A DNA stretch of 64,000 nucleotides, taken from assembly GCA_900550395.1 (NCBI GenBank), contig URSD01000009.1, positions 1-64,000 on the forward strand. The letters run 5' to 3'. Positions 7,072 through 20,943 of the stretch are shown here, piece after piece (the stretch's first letter is position 1; the number at the start of each line of letters is the position of its first letter). The notes under the pieces are model-generated. The model saw nothing but the letters and a program-made list of their open reading frames with translations, had not been told where the DNA came from and searched no databases. The position numbers were made by a program, and so were the translations under genes. Origin of the DNA: an uncultured Porphyromonadaceae bacterium (GTDB lineage: Bacteria > Bacteroidota > Bacteroidia > Bacteroidales > Muribaculaceae).

Positions 7072-9027
7072 TCACTTTTCATATTCGGAAATTCCCTGCC
7101 TCAGCCACTCCACGAAGGCCTCGGCGTTCTCGTCGTAGCTGCGCGAGGGGCCGAGAGGGCGCCCGGCATTGTCGAGCATCACGTAGAAAGGCTGCGTGGC
7201 GCTTGCGAATTTGTGGCGCTGCAGGTAGCTCCATCGGTCGCCCACGGTCTCTATCTCTACGCGACGACCGTTCTCCTCCACGCTGTAGGGCCTCTGGAGG
7301 CGTGCCTTGTCGTCGACCATGAGCTTTATCAGTACGAAGTTATGCTCCACGAGCTCGCGCACGGCGGGCGTATCGAATACCGCGCCCTCCATCTTGCGGC
7401 AGTTCACGCAGGCGTAGCCGGAGAAATCCACGAGCACGGGCAGCTTATGTTCCTCGGCATAGCGCATGCCCTCGTCGTAATCATGGAACTCGCGGAACTC
7501 GCCTCCGTAGAGGTTGAAGTCCTGCGTATGCAGCGGCGGCGCGAAGGCGCTGACGGCCTTAAGCGGCGCGCCCCACATGCCGGGCAGCAGATACACGGCG
7601 AAGCTGAGCGAGCACACGGCCAGAAAGAAGCCGCCCACGCTCGTATGGCCGGCAGGCGAGTCGTGGCTGAAGCGCAGCTTGCCGAGCAGGTACAGGCCCA
7701 GGAGCACGAACAGCACTATCCAGATGGCGAGAAACACCTCTCGGTCCAGGATGTGCCAGCCGTAGGCCAGGTCGGCCACCGACAGGAATTTGAGCGACAG
7801 TATCAGCTCCACGAAGCCCAACACCACCTTGACGCTGTTGAGCCATCCGCCGCTGCGCGGCATCTCCTTGAGCATCGAGGGGAAGAACGCAAAGAGACCG
7901 AACGGCAGCGCAAGACCAAGGGCGAAACCGCCCATGCCGAGAGCCGGGCCCATGACGTTGCCCTGCGAGGCGGCCTCCACCAGCAGTGTGCCGATGATGG
8001 GACCCGTGCAGCTGAACGACACGAGCACGAGCGTCAGGGCCATCATGAAGATGCTCACCAGTCCGGTGCTCGTCTCGGCCTTGCCGTCGATGGCGGTGCC
8101 CCAGCTCGACGGCAGCTTGATGTCGAACGCACCGAAGAAACTGATGGCGAATACCACCAATATGAGGAAGAACACCACGTTGAAGGCGGCGCTCGTGGCT
8201 ATCTCGTTGAGCTTGCCGGCGCCGTATATCAGAGTGATGGCGATGCCCAGCAGCAGGTAAATCACGATGATGGCGGCGGCGTAGGTCAGCGCGTCGGCCA
8301 CGGAGCGACGGCGGCTGCGGCCGCGCTTCAGGAAAAAGCTGACGGTCATGGGTATCATGGGCCAAACGCAGGGCGTGAGCAGCGCCAGCAGGCCGCCGAG
8401 GAAACCGAACAGCAACAGGGCCGCACGGCTGGCCGGAAGCGCGTCGGTGGCGCCGGCCACATCCACGGGGTCCCACCAGGCGTTTTCAGGAACCGCAGCC
8501 TCGGGACGGGCAGGAGTCGCCGTCTCGGAAGCGTCGGCGACGGGAACCGCCGGAGCCGATACCGCGCCGAAATGCAGATCGAAGGTGCGGCGCGCCGGAG
8601 CCGTGCAGCTCTGCGCATTGCACACCATCCAGGCGGCCTTCACCTTTATGTCGGCCCCGCGCGAGGCATCGGCCAGAACGAAATCGTGGCGGAACTCCAC
8701 CGTTCCCTCCCACCACGTCAGCTTCAGCTGGAGCATATTGTCGAAATGCTCCGCGGCGGGGCGCGACGGCGTCCATTCGCCCTGCGGCGTATAACTCTGC
8801 GAGGGTTCGAGGCTCAGCTCGGTGGGAAACATGCTCGCATCCTCCGTGGGCTTGTCAAAGCCGTAGATATGCCAGCCGTCGGCCATGGTGGCCGTGAGCA
8901 CCACGGTGCCGCGGCCGGGAGCCACGCTGTCGACGCGCGCGTCCCACGCCACGTGCTCCGGCAGCTGCGCGGCCACGCCGAGAGCGCACAGCAGTGACGC
9001 CACAAGAATTATAATCGTCTTTCTCAT
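7072..9027 (-). CDS. dsbD: thiol:disulfide interchange protein DsbD
   Basis: A 651-residue transmembrane electron carrier that moves reducing power from cytoplasmic thioredoxin to periplasmic thiol proteins. Seen: signal peptide; an N-terminal DsbD-alpha-type domain with CNAQSC; a central membrane part of about eight helices (about 210-500), including LLTPCVWPMIPMTVSF and SCTGPIIGTLL with one Cys each; and a C-terminal thioredoxin-like domain with the active site YACVNCRKM. It starts three bases after the stop of the single-domain alpha-like protein, so the two are one operon. Confidence 0.92.
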   Translation of the reverse strand: MRKTIIILVASLLCALGVAAQLPEHVAWDARVDSVAPGRGTVVLTATMADGWHIYGFDKPTEDASMFPTELSLEPSQSYTPQGEWTPSRPAAEHFDNMLQLKLTWWEGTVEFRHDFVLADASRGADIKVKAAWMVCNAQSCTAPARRTFDLHFGAVSAPAVPVADASETATPARPEAAVPENAWWDPVDVAGATDALPASRAALLLFGFLGGLLALLTPCVWPMIPMTVSFFLKRGRSRRRSVADALTYAAAIIVIYLLLGIAITLIYGAGKLNEIATSAAFNVVFFLILVVFAISFFGAFDIKLPSSWGTAIDGKAETSTGLVSIFMMALTLVLVSFSCTGPIIGTLLVEAASQGNVMGPALGMGGFALGLALPFGLFAFFPSMLKEMPRSGGWLNSVKVVLGFVELILSLKFLSVADLAYGWHILDREVFLAIWIVLFVLLGLYLLGKLRFSHDSPAGHTSVGGFFLAVCSLSFAVYLLPGMWGAPLKAVSAFAPPLHTQDFNLYGGEFREFHDYDEGMRYAEEHKLPVLVDFSGYACVNCRKMEGAVFDTPAVRELVEHNFVLIKLMVDDKARLQRPYSVEENGRRVEIETVGDRWSYLQRHKFASATQPFYVMLDNAGRPLGPSRSYDENAEAFVEWLRQGISEYEK

Positions 9028-9030
9028 AAT

Positions 9031-9513
9031 TTATTTCTTCTTAAAAGGTGGAACCGGCGCCGAGATCGACTCCGTGCGCGGCGGCATGCAGTTCATGCCG
9101 TTGCAGGTCATGTACGTAACCTTCACATTGATACGTGCCTCGGCGACATCCTTGGCCGTCAGGCGAAAACTCTGCGAAAAGGCCACGCGGCCCTCCCACC
9201 ACTGCAGGTCCATGCCGAAAGCCTCGTCGCGGGCCACGGTCGGCGCCGGCGACGCCGAGGTGCGTCCGGTGAACTTCACGCCTTGCGACGCGCCGAAATC
9301 CAGCGTTGTCGCCTTCGGGCCACCCTCGGGCATCGTCATGCCATAGAGATGCGCTCCCTCCGGGATTATGGCACGCACGGTGACGACACCCTCCGTAGGC
9401 GACGTCATGCGCACCGACGTGCGCCACTTCACAACTGCGGGCCCGGACGCCTGAGCGCCCGCAGCCAGTGCCACCATCAGCACCGACAGCAGCAAAAACA
9501 GAATTTTTTTCAT
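9031..9513 (-). CDS. free-standing DsbD-alpha-like periplasmic protein
   Basis: A 160-residue secreted protein made of a signal peptide (MKKILFLLLSVLMVALAAGAQA) and a single domain resembling the N-terminal domain of DsbD, ending TYMTCNGMNCMPP, where the two Cys match CNAQSC of the neighbouring DsbD. It probably carries electrons between DsbD and a client or acts as an alternative alpha partner. The start MKK at 9513 is preferred over an upstream ATG (9537), because it gives a normal signal peptide. Confidence 0.8.
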   Translation of the reverse strand: MKKILFLLLSVLMVALAAGAQASGPAVVKWRTSVRMTSPTEGVVTVRAIIPEGAHLYGMTMPEGGPKATTLDFGASQGVKFTGRTSASPAPTVARDEAFGMDLQWWEGRVAFSQSFRLTAKDVAEARINVKVTYMTCNGMNCMPPRTESISAPVPPFKKK

Positions 9514-9628
9514 ACTCAGAGCTTTTTCTGACTGCAAAATTACTCAACAATCGCCATCTTTAAACTTAAAAAAATGAAAAAACGCGCTCCCGCGCGCCCC
9601 CGCAGCCCTTATTGTGCAAAATTTTGCG

Positions 9629-9636
9629 TAACTTTG
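9629..9636 (+). promoter_or_regulatory. -7 box of the 9675 gene
   Basis: TAACTTTG fits TAnnTTTG and lies 38 bases before the ATG. The -33 element is unclear; a TTATTG upstream is spaced too short. Confidence 0.4.
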
Positions 9637-9674
9637 CACCATAATATTAAAATCGAAAGAAAGCGTCATAACAG

Positions 9675-10481
9675 ATGGACGTCAAAAAAGTGCTATACAT
9701 ATCGCAGGAAATTCATCCTTACGTGCCTGCGAATACTATATCCAGTCTATGCTGCGACCTTCCCAGGAGCATCCAGGAGAAAGGCATAGAAGTACGCACC
9801 TTCATGCCCCGCTACGGCATCATAAACGAGAGGCGCAACCAGCTGCACGAGGTGATACGCCTGTCGGGCATGAACATCATCATCGACGACACCGACCATC
9901 CCCTCATCATCAAGGTAGCCACTCTGCAGCCCACACGCATGCAGGTGTACTTCATGGACAATGACGACTATTTCGAGCGCCACACATCCAAAGGACTTGA
10001 GAACGACCTGCACCCCGCCGACAACGACGAGCGCAGCATGTTTTTCGTCCGCGGCTCCGTAGAGACCGTCAAGAAACTGCGCTGGGACGCCTCCGTGGTG
10101 CACTGCACCGGCTGGATGACAGCCCTCACCCCGCTTTACCTCAAGCACAAATACAACGAGGACCCCTCCTTCCGCACCGGAAAGATAGTGTTCTCGCTCA
10201 TTCCCGATAAATTCGACGGCGCCTTCGACCCCCGCTTCCGCGAGAAGCTGCTCATGGAAGGCTTCACGCCCGAACAGCTCGAAGTACTCGGCGACACGCC
10301 CGCCGACCACGCAGCCCTGATGCGCATCGCCATCGACAACAGCGACGCCATCATCGAGGCCCTCCCCGGTGTCGACGCCGAAACTCTGGCCTATGCCCGC
10401 GCCAGCGGCAAACCGTTCCTCAGCTGCGGCGACGCACCCGTCACCGCCGACGCCGTAGCCGAGTTCTATTCCACTCTCTGA
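9675..10481 (+). CDS. GT5-like protein, N-terminal half of glycogen/starch synthase only
   Basis: A 268-residue protein resembling the N-terminal Rossmann domain of glycogen synthases: VLYISQEIHPYV at the N-terminus, RTFMPRYGIINERR, then DASVVHCTGWMTALTPLYLK in the position of the family's HCHDW region. The usual KxGG nucleotide-binding loop is replaced (PYVPANTISSL), and the whole C-terminal GT domain is missing, so ordinary glycogen synthase activity is doubtful. This short form next to a DUF4270 gene is common in Bacteroidota (family knowledge); the function is unknown. Seventeen bases separate its stop from the DUF4270 reading frame. Confidence 0.7.
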   Translation: MDVKKVLYISQEIHPYVPANTISSLCCDLPRSIQEKGIEVRTFMPRYGIINERRNQLHEVIRLSGMNIIIDDTDHPLIIKVATLQPTRMQVYFMDNDDYFERHTSKGLENDLHPADNDERSMFFVRGSVETVKKLRWDASVVHCTGWMTALTPLYLKHKYNEDPSFRTGKIVFSLIPDKFDGAFDPRFREKLLMEGFTPEQLEVLGDTPADHAALMRIAIDNSDAIIEALPGVDAETLAYARASGKPFLSCGDAPVTADAVAEFYSTL

Positions 10482-10506
10482 TTCATCCCCCCCTAACATG
10501 CACGCC

Positions 10507-11886
10507 ATGAAGCGACTACTCGCAATCCCGGCAGCGGCAATCCTCCTGGCTTTCGTCGCCTGCGAGGAGACAAGCACCATAGGAAATACCATCGTCGACG
10601 ACGAAATCAGCGTAGTCATCGACTCCTCGTTCACAATCACCGGCCAGACTGTAGAGACAGGCGCCGTGCAGTCGCGCACGCTCACACAACTCATAGGCAG
10701 CCTCGACGCCGAAGCGTTCGGCTCCCTCAGCAGCAGCGTCGTCACCCAGTTCATGCCCGCGACAATAATCGACACCACCGGCATCACCACCGCCGACATC
10801 GACTCGCTGAAGCTCATCATGCGCATGACCAAGGAAGCCTTCACCGGCGACAGCGTCGTACCGATGGGCATAGAAGTGTACCGTCTCAACCGCAACCTCC
10901 CCTCGCCCATCTACAGCAACTTCTCGCCGGCCGACTACTACGACCCCTCCGACCGCCTCGGCTCGGCCATCTACTCAGCCTCCGCCGTGGGCGAAAGCGA
11001 CACCGTGGCTGCATCGCCCTACCGCTACATCCAGGTAGGCATGCCGCGCAGCCTTGCCAACGAACTCTTCGAGGCCTACAAAGCCAACCCCAAGAACTTC
11101 GCCACACCCGCTGACTTCATCAACAACGTCTTTCAGGGCGTGTATATAGCCAACAGCTACGGCAACGGACGCGTCAGCCGCATCACCCAGACGATGATGA
11201 GCATGTACTACCACCGCGTCGTCAAGAACGAGACCACGCAGAAAGACTCCACCGTCTACATGATAGGCAACTACATGGCCGTCACGCCCGAGGTAGTGAC
11301 CAACAACAACATACGCCTCGACATGAGCGACAACATACGCAACATGGTAAGCAGCGGCAACAACCTCATCGTGGCTCCTGCCGGCCTTGAAGTCGAGCTG
11401 ACATTCCCCGCACAGAAAATCATCGACAGCTACAACGCGAAGAAAGGACAGAACTCCGTAATCAACACCCTCACCATGAGCATTCCCGCCGATACCCTCG
11501 CCAACCCCGAAGGCATCCCCGCGCCGCCATACGTTCTGCTCGTCCTCGCCGACAAGAAAGACGAATTCTTCGCCAACAACCAGCTGCCCGACAACAAAAC
11601 CAGCTTCTACGCCGCCTATAACCGCACGAACCACAGCTACACCTTCTCCGGACTCCGTCCCTACCTAATGCAGCTGCTTGAAAAAGAGGAAATAACGCCT
11701 GCCGACGTCACCTTCCGCCTCTGCCCCGTGCAGGTGGAATTCGAGAGCACCGGCTCAAGCTACTGGGACTACTCCACCACCGAAAGCGCCCTCGTCCCGT
11801 ACGTGCAAGGGCCGGCCATGGTACGAATTTCACTCAAAGACACAAAAATTTCCTTCACATTTAGCAATCAAACCATAAATTATTAG
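10507..11886 (+). CDS. DUF4270 family lipoprotein
   Basis: A 459-residue exported lipoprotein (MKRLLAIPAAAILLAFVAC, lipidated Cys near residue 19) followed by EETSTIGNTIVDDEISVVIDSS and a long beta-rich body, matching the Bacteroidota DUF4270 family. Function not established. It follows the GT5-like gene closely and ends directly before the tRNA-Thr promoter. A further ATG nine bases upstream (10498) is possible; MKR is preferred as it begins the signal peptide. Confidence 0.75.
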   Translation: MKRLLAIPAAAILLAFVACEETSTIGNTIVDDEISVVIDSSFTITGQTVETGAVQSRTLTQLIGSLDAEAFGSLSSSVVTQFMPATIIDTTGITTADIDSLKLIMRMTKEAFTGDSVVPMGIEVYRLNRNLPSPIYSNFSPADYYDPSDRLGSAIYSASAVGESDTVAASPYRYIQVGMPRSLANELFEAYKANPKNFATPADFINNVFQGVYIANSYGNGRVSRITQTMMSMYYHRVVKNETTQKDSTVYMIGNYMAVTPEVVTNNNIRLDMSDNIRNMVSSGNNLIVAPAGLEVELTFPAQKIIDSYNAKKGQNSVINTLTMSIPADTLANPEGIPAPPYVLLVLADKKDEFFANNQLPDNKTSFYAAYNRTNHSYTFSGLRPYLMQLLEKEEITPADVTFRLCPVQVEFESTGSSYWDYSTTESALVPYVQGPAMVRISLKDTKISFTFSNQTINY

Positions 11887-11894
11887 TATCTTTG
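11887..11894 (+). promoter_or_regulatory. -7 box of tRNA-Thr
   Basis: TATCTTTG lies immediately after the DUF4270 stop codon and 43 bases before the tRNA. A weak -33 (TTTAG near 11860) is about 22 bases upstream, within the end of the DUF4270 gene. Confidence 0.5.
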
Positions 11895-11937
11895 CACCGC
11901 AAAAGCGCCGGCACCCCCGGCGCAGCAAAGACCAGAC

Positions 11938-12010
11938 GCCGCAATAGCTCAGTTGGTAGAGCATTTCATTCGTAACGAAAAGGTCGTGGGTTCGAGTCCC
12001 ACTCGCGGCT
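11938..12010 (+). tRNA. tRNA-Thr, anticodon CGT
   Basis: Cloverleaf of 73 nt: acceptor GCCGCAA with TCGCGGC (one mismatch), D arm GCTC/GAGC, anticodon loop TTCGTAA (CGT reads ACG), T arm GTGGG-TTCGAGT-CCCAC, discriminator T. CCA is not encoded. A terminator follows at once. Confidence 0.93.
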
Positions 12011-12011
12011 C

Positions 12012-12046
12012 AAAAGGAGTGACAGCAATGTCGCTCCTTTTTGTTT
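12012..12046 (+). terminator. rho-independent terminator after tRNA-Thr
   Basis: AAAAGGAGTGACA-GCAA-TGTCGCTCCTTTTT: a 9-bp GC-containing stem extended by A/T pairs, with one G-T pair, ending in a T-run. Confidence 0.85.
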
Positions 12047-12124
12047 ATAGTCGATAGGAGATAATCTCGCTGAGCGTCTACTCAATATGCTTCTGCATCT
12101 TGTCGTCGCGAGAAATTGAAATGC

Positions 12125-12158
12125 CGTCACGGTCATCGAACTAACTATGACCGTGACG
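12125..12158. other. 12-bp perfect inverted repeat between tRNA-Thr and the GH3 gene
   Basis: CGTCACGGTCAT (12125-12136) and ATGACCGTGACG (12147-12158) are exact inverted copies around a 10-nt loop. It lies 42 bases beyond the stop of the minus-strand GH3 gene. Without a clear T-run it is either a weak terminator or an mRNA 3'-end stabiliser for that operon. The rest of 12047-12200 shows nothing recognisable. Confidence 0.55.
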
Positions 12159-12200
12159 ACAATTCCTGACAGAAAAAATGTGAATACTATTTTTTCATCA

Positions 12201-16748
<4,548 letters not shown>

Positions 16749-16756
16749 TTTTGTTA

Positions 16757-19075
16757 TCAACGGTTGGGGGTATCCCAGAGGTAGGTCTCGGTGCAGGTGA
16801 CGTCGGTCACCTTGTCGCCTACCTGAATCTTGAAGTCGCCCTTCTCCAGGAGCCAGCGGCCGTCGGCGCCCACGTAGGCCAGGTCGGAGGCCGGAATGGA
16901 CAGGGTGACGGTCTTGGTCTCGCCGGGCTTCAGGCTGATTTTCTCGAAAGCACGCAGGCGACGGTTGTCGGGCACACACTGCGAGGCCACGAGGTCGCTG
17001 CTGTAGAGCATGACGGTCTCCTTGCCCTCGCGGTCGCCGGTATTTGTCACATCGATGGTGAAGTCCAGCGTGTCGCCGTTGCGGAACTCGGTGGCGGAGG
17101 GCTTCAGCTCGCCGTAAGCGAAGGTGGTGTAGCTCTTGCCGAAGCCGAAGGGCCACTGCACCTTCACGTCGGCGTTGTAGTCGTAGGCGCCCGCCATGGT
17201 GCCGACCTTCTCGGAGGCCTTGTAGTCGTAGGTAGAGAGGGCGTTGACGTGGCGCGGATATGTGTAGGGGAGGCGTCCGGAGAAATTGGCGTCGCCGGCG
17301 AGCAGCGCGGCCAGAGCGTTGCCGCCTTCGTTGCCGGGGAGGAGTATGTCGACCACGGCACGGGCCAGCGGCTCTATCTCCGAGATGACGCGGGCGCGGC
17401 CTTCATTGAGAATGAGAACGACGGGCTTGCCGGTAGCGGCGGCCACGCGGACGAGCTGCGCCTGATTGGGCGAGATGGTGATGTCGTCGATGTTGCCGGG
17501 CGTCTCGCAGTATGAGTTCTCGCCGATGCAGGCCACGATGACGTCGGCATCGGCAGCGGCGCGGGTTACGGCGTCGAAATCGGGCGTAAGCTCTGCGCGG
17601 TAGTCGCCGGTCTCGTCGTAGAGAACGCCGGGCACGTAGCTGACATTGCCGGCGCCGAAGCGCTCACGCATGGCTTCAAGGATAGTGTTATGCGAGTCGA
17701 GTTCGCCGGGATTCAGCTTGCCCTGCCATGTGACGGTCCAGCCGCCGTTGAGGCTGCGCATGGAGTTGGCGTTCGGGCCGGTCACCAGTATCTTCGTGCC
17801 CTGCTTCAGGGGCAGGATGTCGCCCTCGTTCTTGAGCAGTATGGCGCTCTCGATGGCGGTCTCGCGCGCGGCGAGGCTATGCTCCTCGGATGCAAAGTCG
17901 GGATAGTCCTTGATGCGCGTCATAGGCTCGTCGAAAAGGCCGAGGCGATATTTCAGGCGCAGGACGCGACGGGTGGCGTCGTCGATGCGCTCCATCGGCA
18001 CGGTGCCTTCCTCCACGAGTTCCTTAAGCAGCGTGCAGTAGTCCCACTGATACGGCTCCATAGCCATGTCGATGCCTGCGTTGATAGCCATGGCGATTGC
18101 CTCTTTCTTGTCTTTGGCTATGCGTTCGCGCTGGTAGAGGTTATTGATGTCGGCCCAGTCGGTCACAATCATGCCGTCCCAGCCCAGCTCATCCTTGAGC
18201 CAGCCGGTGAGGAGGCGCTTGTTGGCATGCGTGGGTATGCCGTTGATGCTTGAGGAATTCACCATGATGGTGAGGGCGCCGTTGCGTAGGCACTCCAGGA
18301 AGGGAGCGAAATGCTTCTCGCGGAGGTCAGCCTCGCTGATTACGGCCGGCGTGCGGTCCTGACCGCTGAAGGGCACGCTGTAGCCCATGTAGTGCTTGAC
18401 GGAGGTGGCTATCTTGTCCTTGCCGAGGTGGTTGGGGTCGGTGCCCTGGAAGCCGCGGATCTGCGCGCCGCCCATCTGCCCGCTGAGATAGGGGTCTTCG
18501 CCGAAGTTCTCCCACACGCGGGGCCATGCGGCATGGCGCACGAGGTCGACGGTGGGCGAGTAGGTCCAGGGGCATGCCGATGCGCGCGTCTCGTAGGCCG
18601 TGATGGCGGCCGCACGTTCGGCCAGTTCGGGATTGAAGGTGGCGGCCACGGCTATGTTCTGCGGGAAGAGCGTTCCGCCCGTGGTATAGGTGGTGCCGTG
18701 GTTCTGGTCCAGACCGTATATCGTGGGGATGCCCATGGTTTTCATGGAGGCGTCCTGAATCTTGCCTATGAGTTCCTCCCACTGCTGCGGCGTGAGCGAA
18801 TGCTGGGGCGTGTTCAGGATTGAGCCGACCTTGTACTTGCCTATGATGGTGTCGATCATGCCGGGATGGTACACGAGGTTACCATCCTTGTCGAGGTGGC
18901 AGATCAGGTCGATGGTGAGCTCGGTCATCTGGCCGATTTTTTCGTCGAGGGTCATGCGTGCGAGCGTCTGCTCCACTTTGGCTTCGATAGCCTCGTCGCG
19001 CGGAATCACGGGCGACGCCACAGCCGTCGCGGCGAAAGCCGCGGCCACAGCCAGTGCGATAAGTTTCTTGGTCAT
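16757..19075 (-). CDS. glycoside hydrolase family 3 (beta-glucosidase-like), secreted
   Basis: A 772-residue GH3 enzyme with a signal peptide (MTKKLIALAVAAAFAATAVAS), an N-terminal barrel (MTLDEKIGQM; GLDQNHGTTYTTGGTLFP), the nucleophile region LGWDGMIVTDWADI, a C-terminal alpha/beta sandwich and a fibronectin-III-like tail. The barrel motifs are those of exported beta-glucosidases of the exo-1,3/1,4-beta-glucanase group. It opens the run GH3-bioB-esterase-GH3. The start MTKK at 19075 is chosen over an ATG 51 bases upstream for its signal peptide. Confidence 0.9.
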   Translation of the reverse strand: MTKKLIALAVAAAFAATAVASPVIPRDEAIEAKVEQTLARMTLDEKIGQMTELTIDLICHLDKDGNLVYHPGMIDTIIGKYKVGSILNTPQHSLTPQQWEELIGKIQDASMKTMGIPTIYGLDQNHGTTYTTGGTLFPQNIAVAATFNPELAERAAAITAYETRASACPWTYSPTVDLVRHAAWPRVWENFGEDPYLSGQMGGAQIRGFQGTDPNHLGKDKIATSVKHYMGYSVPFSGQDRTPAVISEADLREKHFAPFLECLRNGALTIMVNSSSINGIPTHANKRLLTGWLKDELGWDGMIVTDWADINNLYQRERIAKDKKEAIAMAINAGIDMAMEPYQWDYCTLLKELVEEGTVPMERIDDATRRVLRLKYRLGLFDEPMTRIKDYPDFASEEHSLAARETAIESAILLKNEGDILPLKQGTKILVTGPNANSMRSLNGGWTVTWQGKLNPGELDSHNTILEAMRERFGAGNVSYVPGVLYDETGDYRAELTPDFDAVTRAAADADVIVACIGENSYCETPGNIDDITISPNQAQLVRVAAATGKPVVLILNEGRARVISEIEPLARAVVDILLPGNEGGNALAALLAGDANFSGRLPYTYPRHVNALSTYDYKASEKVGTMAGAYDYNADVKVQWPFGFGKSYTTFAYGELKPSATEFRNGDTLDFTIDVTNTGDREGKETVMLYSSDLVASQCVPDNRRLRAFEKISLKPGETKTVTLSIPASDLAYVGADGRWLLEKGDFKIQVGDKVTDVTCTETYLWDTPNR

Positions 19076-19101
19076 ATACGTGCTTTTTGGTATCCGATTC
19101 G

Positions 19102-19109
19102 CAAAATTA
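19102..19109 (-). promoter_or_regulatory. -7 box of the GH3-bioB-esterase-GH3 run
   Basis: TAATTTTG on the minus strand, 27 bases before the GH3 start codon at 19075. The -33 region is weak. Confidence 0.4.
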
Positions 19110-19137
19110 ACCAATAAAACCGACATGTGCCATAGCG

Positions 19138-19370
19138 TTATGGTTTTTTGACAGAATCCGCCTCGCTATTCATGGCATTGTACACCTCGCCGAGGCGGAA
19201 GAACGCTCGCTTCGGCTCCCATGCGGGCAAGCGCTGCGAACGTGCGTCCGTAGCGGGGAAGCTCTTGACGAGGGCGTAGGAAGTCATATCATAATCTATA
19301 TCTATGCCGACGCGCAGACGAGCAAGGCGAGAATCAAAATCAGTCGTTTCTTTTTCTTCGCATTTTGACG
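19138..19370 (-). pseudogene. possible remnant of a small secreted protein
   Basis: From an ATG at 19287 there is a 49-codon frame (MTSYALVKSFPATDARSQR ... SVKKP) ending at 19138. Just upstream the same strand, in another frame, reads a signal-peptide-like KKKKRLILILALLVCASA and then hits a stop. Joining the two needs a frameshift, so this looks like a broken small exported-protein gene between the rplQ terminator and the GH3 promoter. It could instead be two chance stretches. Confidence 0.3.
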
Positions 19371-19374
19371 GAAA

Positions 19375-19402
19375 CAGGCGCCCCGGGATGCCGGGGCGCC
19401 TG
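19375..19402 (-). terminator. terminator of the ribosomal locus, after rplQ
   Basis: Perfect 12-bp stem CAGGCGCCCCGG / CCGGGGCGCCTG with a 4-base loop, followed on the minus strand by TTTCC. It lies 29 bases beyond the rplQ stop. Confidence 0.8.
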
Positions 19403-19431
19403 CATGTATCTGTTGAGATAGCTCTGACGGC

Positions 19432-19920
19432 TTATTCAGCAGGAGTAGCTTCGGGCTGGGCTGCCTCGGCGGGCTTTTCTGCTGCCTCGACTGCCTTTTT
19501 GCCGCGCGAACGGCGGGTCTTCTTGCCCTTGCCGGCGGCTGCGCTGTCCTTGAGCATGGCTTCGTTGTAGTCCACCAGCTCGATGAAGCACATCTTGGCG
19601 TTGTCGCCGAGACGGTTGCCGGTCTTGAGGATGCGGGTGTAGCCGCCCTGGCGCTCCTTGATCTTGGGACCTACTTCCTGGAAGAGCTCCTTGACGGCAG
19701 CCTTGTTGGTGAGGTGGGCGAACACGAGGCGCCAGTTCTGCATGTTGTACTCTTTGCCGCGGGTGAGCAGGGGCTCAGCGTACACGCGGAGTGCCTTGGC
19801 CTTGGCGAGCGTTGTGAAGATACGCTTGTGGAGGATCAGCGATGCGGTCATGTTCGACAGCAGGGCGTCGCGGTGGGAGTGCGTACGGCTAAGGTGGTTG
19901 AATTTCTTATTGTGTCTCAT
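19432..19920 (-). CDS. rplQ: ribosomal protein L17
   Basis: A 162-residue L17 of the large subunit, last gene of the long ribosomal locus. The N-terminal part ([34 protein letters not shown]) is standard. After about residue 125 there is a basic stretch ([13 protein letters not shown]) and an Ala/Glu/Pro tail, making it some 35 residues longer than the E. coli protein. Nine bases separate it from rpoA. Confidence 0.96.
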   Translation of the reverse strand: MRHNKKFNHLSRTHSHRDALLSNMTASLILHKRIFTTLAKAKALRVYAEPLLTRGKEYNMQNWRLVFAHLTNKAAVKELFQEVGPKIKERQGGYTRILKTGNRLGDNAKMCFIELVDYNEAMLKDSAAAGKGKKTRRSRGKKAVEAAEKPAEAAQPEATPAE

Positions 19921-19929
19921 CGTTGATGT

Positions 19930-20922
19930 TTACTCTTTGTCTAATTTGTATTTGGAGATGTCCATTCCGAACGACAGTCCGAGGCTGGTGAGCAGCTCTT
20001 CAAGCTCGGTGAGGGATTTCTTACCGAAGTTGCGGAACTTGAGCAGGTCGTTCTTGTTGAAGACCACGAGCTCTGCGAGCGTCTCTACTTCTGCGCTCTT
20101 GAGGCAGTTGAGGGCGCGCACGCTGAGGTCCATGTCGACGAGCTTGCTCTTGAGGAGCTGTCGCATGTGGAGCACTTCTTCATCAAACTCCTCGTTCTCG
20201 ACATTCTCGTTCACTTCAAGCGTGATCTTCTCGTCGGAGAAGAGCATGAAGTGGTAAATCAGAATCTTGGCGGCCTCCTTGAGGGCGTCCTTGGGGAGGA
20301 TAGAGCCGTCGGTGGTGATTTCGATGGTGAGCTTGTCGTAGTCGGTCTTCTGGTCGACGCGGAAGTTCTCGACGGTGTACTTCACGTTCTTGATGGGCGT
20401 GTAGATGGAGTCGATGGCGATCTGGTCGATGGTGTCGTTGGGTGTGCGATTCTCATCGGCAGGCACCCACGAGCGACCTTTGTTGATGGTGAGCTCGATG
20501 GTGAAGCTTGCGCCGGGATCCAAGTGGCAAATCACAAGGTCGGGATTGATGACCTCAAACCCCGAGAGAACCTTGCCTATGTCTCCGGCCTTGAATTCCT
20601 CCTGGCCCGATACGGTGATGGAAGCCTTCTCGAATTCGGTGTCTTCGACAACACGCTTGAGGTTCACCTGCTTGAGGTTAAGGATGATGTTGGTGACATC
20701 CTCCTTGACTCCGGGGATGGTATCGAATTCGTGGCGTACGCCGTCGATCTTGATGCTGGAGATAGCAAAACCCTCGAGAGAGGAGAGGAGTACACGACGG
20801 AGTGCGTTGCCCACAGTGATGCCATAGCCGGGTTCCAAAGGCTTGAACTCAAACTTGCCGTAGAAATTATCGGCTTCCAACATGAGGACCCTATCGGGTT
20901 TTTGGAATGCTAAAATAGCCAT
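19930..20922 (-). CDS. rpoA: RNA polymerase alpha subunit
   Basis: A 330-residue alpha subunit: N-terminal dimerisation and assembly domain ([20 protein letters not shown]) to about residue 235, linker, then the C-terminal domain ([33 protein letters not shown]) that binds DNA and activators. It lies between rpsD and rplQ as in most bacteria. Confidence 0.97.
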   Translation of the reverse strand: MAILAFQKPDRVLMLEADNFYGKFEFKPLEPGYGITVGNALRRVLLSSLEGFAISSIKIDGVRHEFDTIPGVKEDVTNIILNLKQVNLKRVVEDTEFEKASITVSGQEEFKAGDIGKVLSGFEVINPDLVICHLDPGASFTIELTINKGRSWVPADENRTPNDTIDQIAIDSIYTPIKNVKYTVENFRVDQKTDYDKLTIEITTDGSILPKDALKEAAKILIYHFMLFSDEKITLEVNENVENEEFDEEVLHMRQLLKSKLVDMDLSVRALNCLKSAEVETLAELVVFNKNDLLKFRNFGKKSLTELEELLTSLGLSFGMDISKYKLDKE

Positions 20923-20943
20923 GGATCTTGCGTTTATAGATTA

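Noticed and set aside
6358..8997. 879-codon open frame on the plus strand
   Set aside because: Antisense to mazG and dsbD, which have clear motifs. Long shadow frames are expected opposite GC-rich genes; the same holds for those opposite topB, GH13, fusA and pheT.
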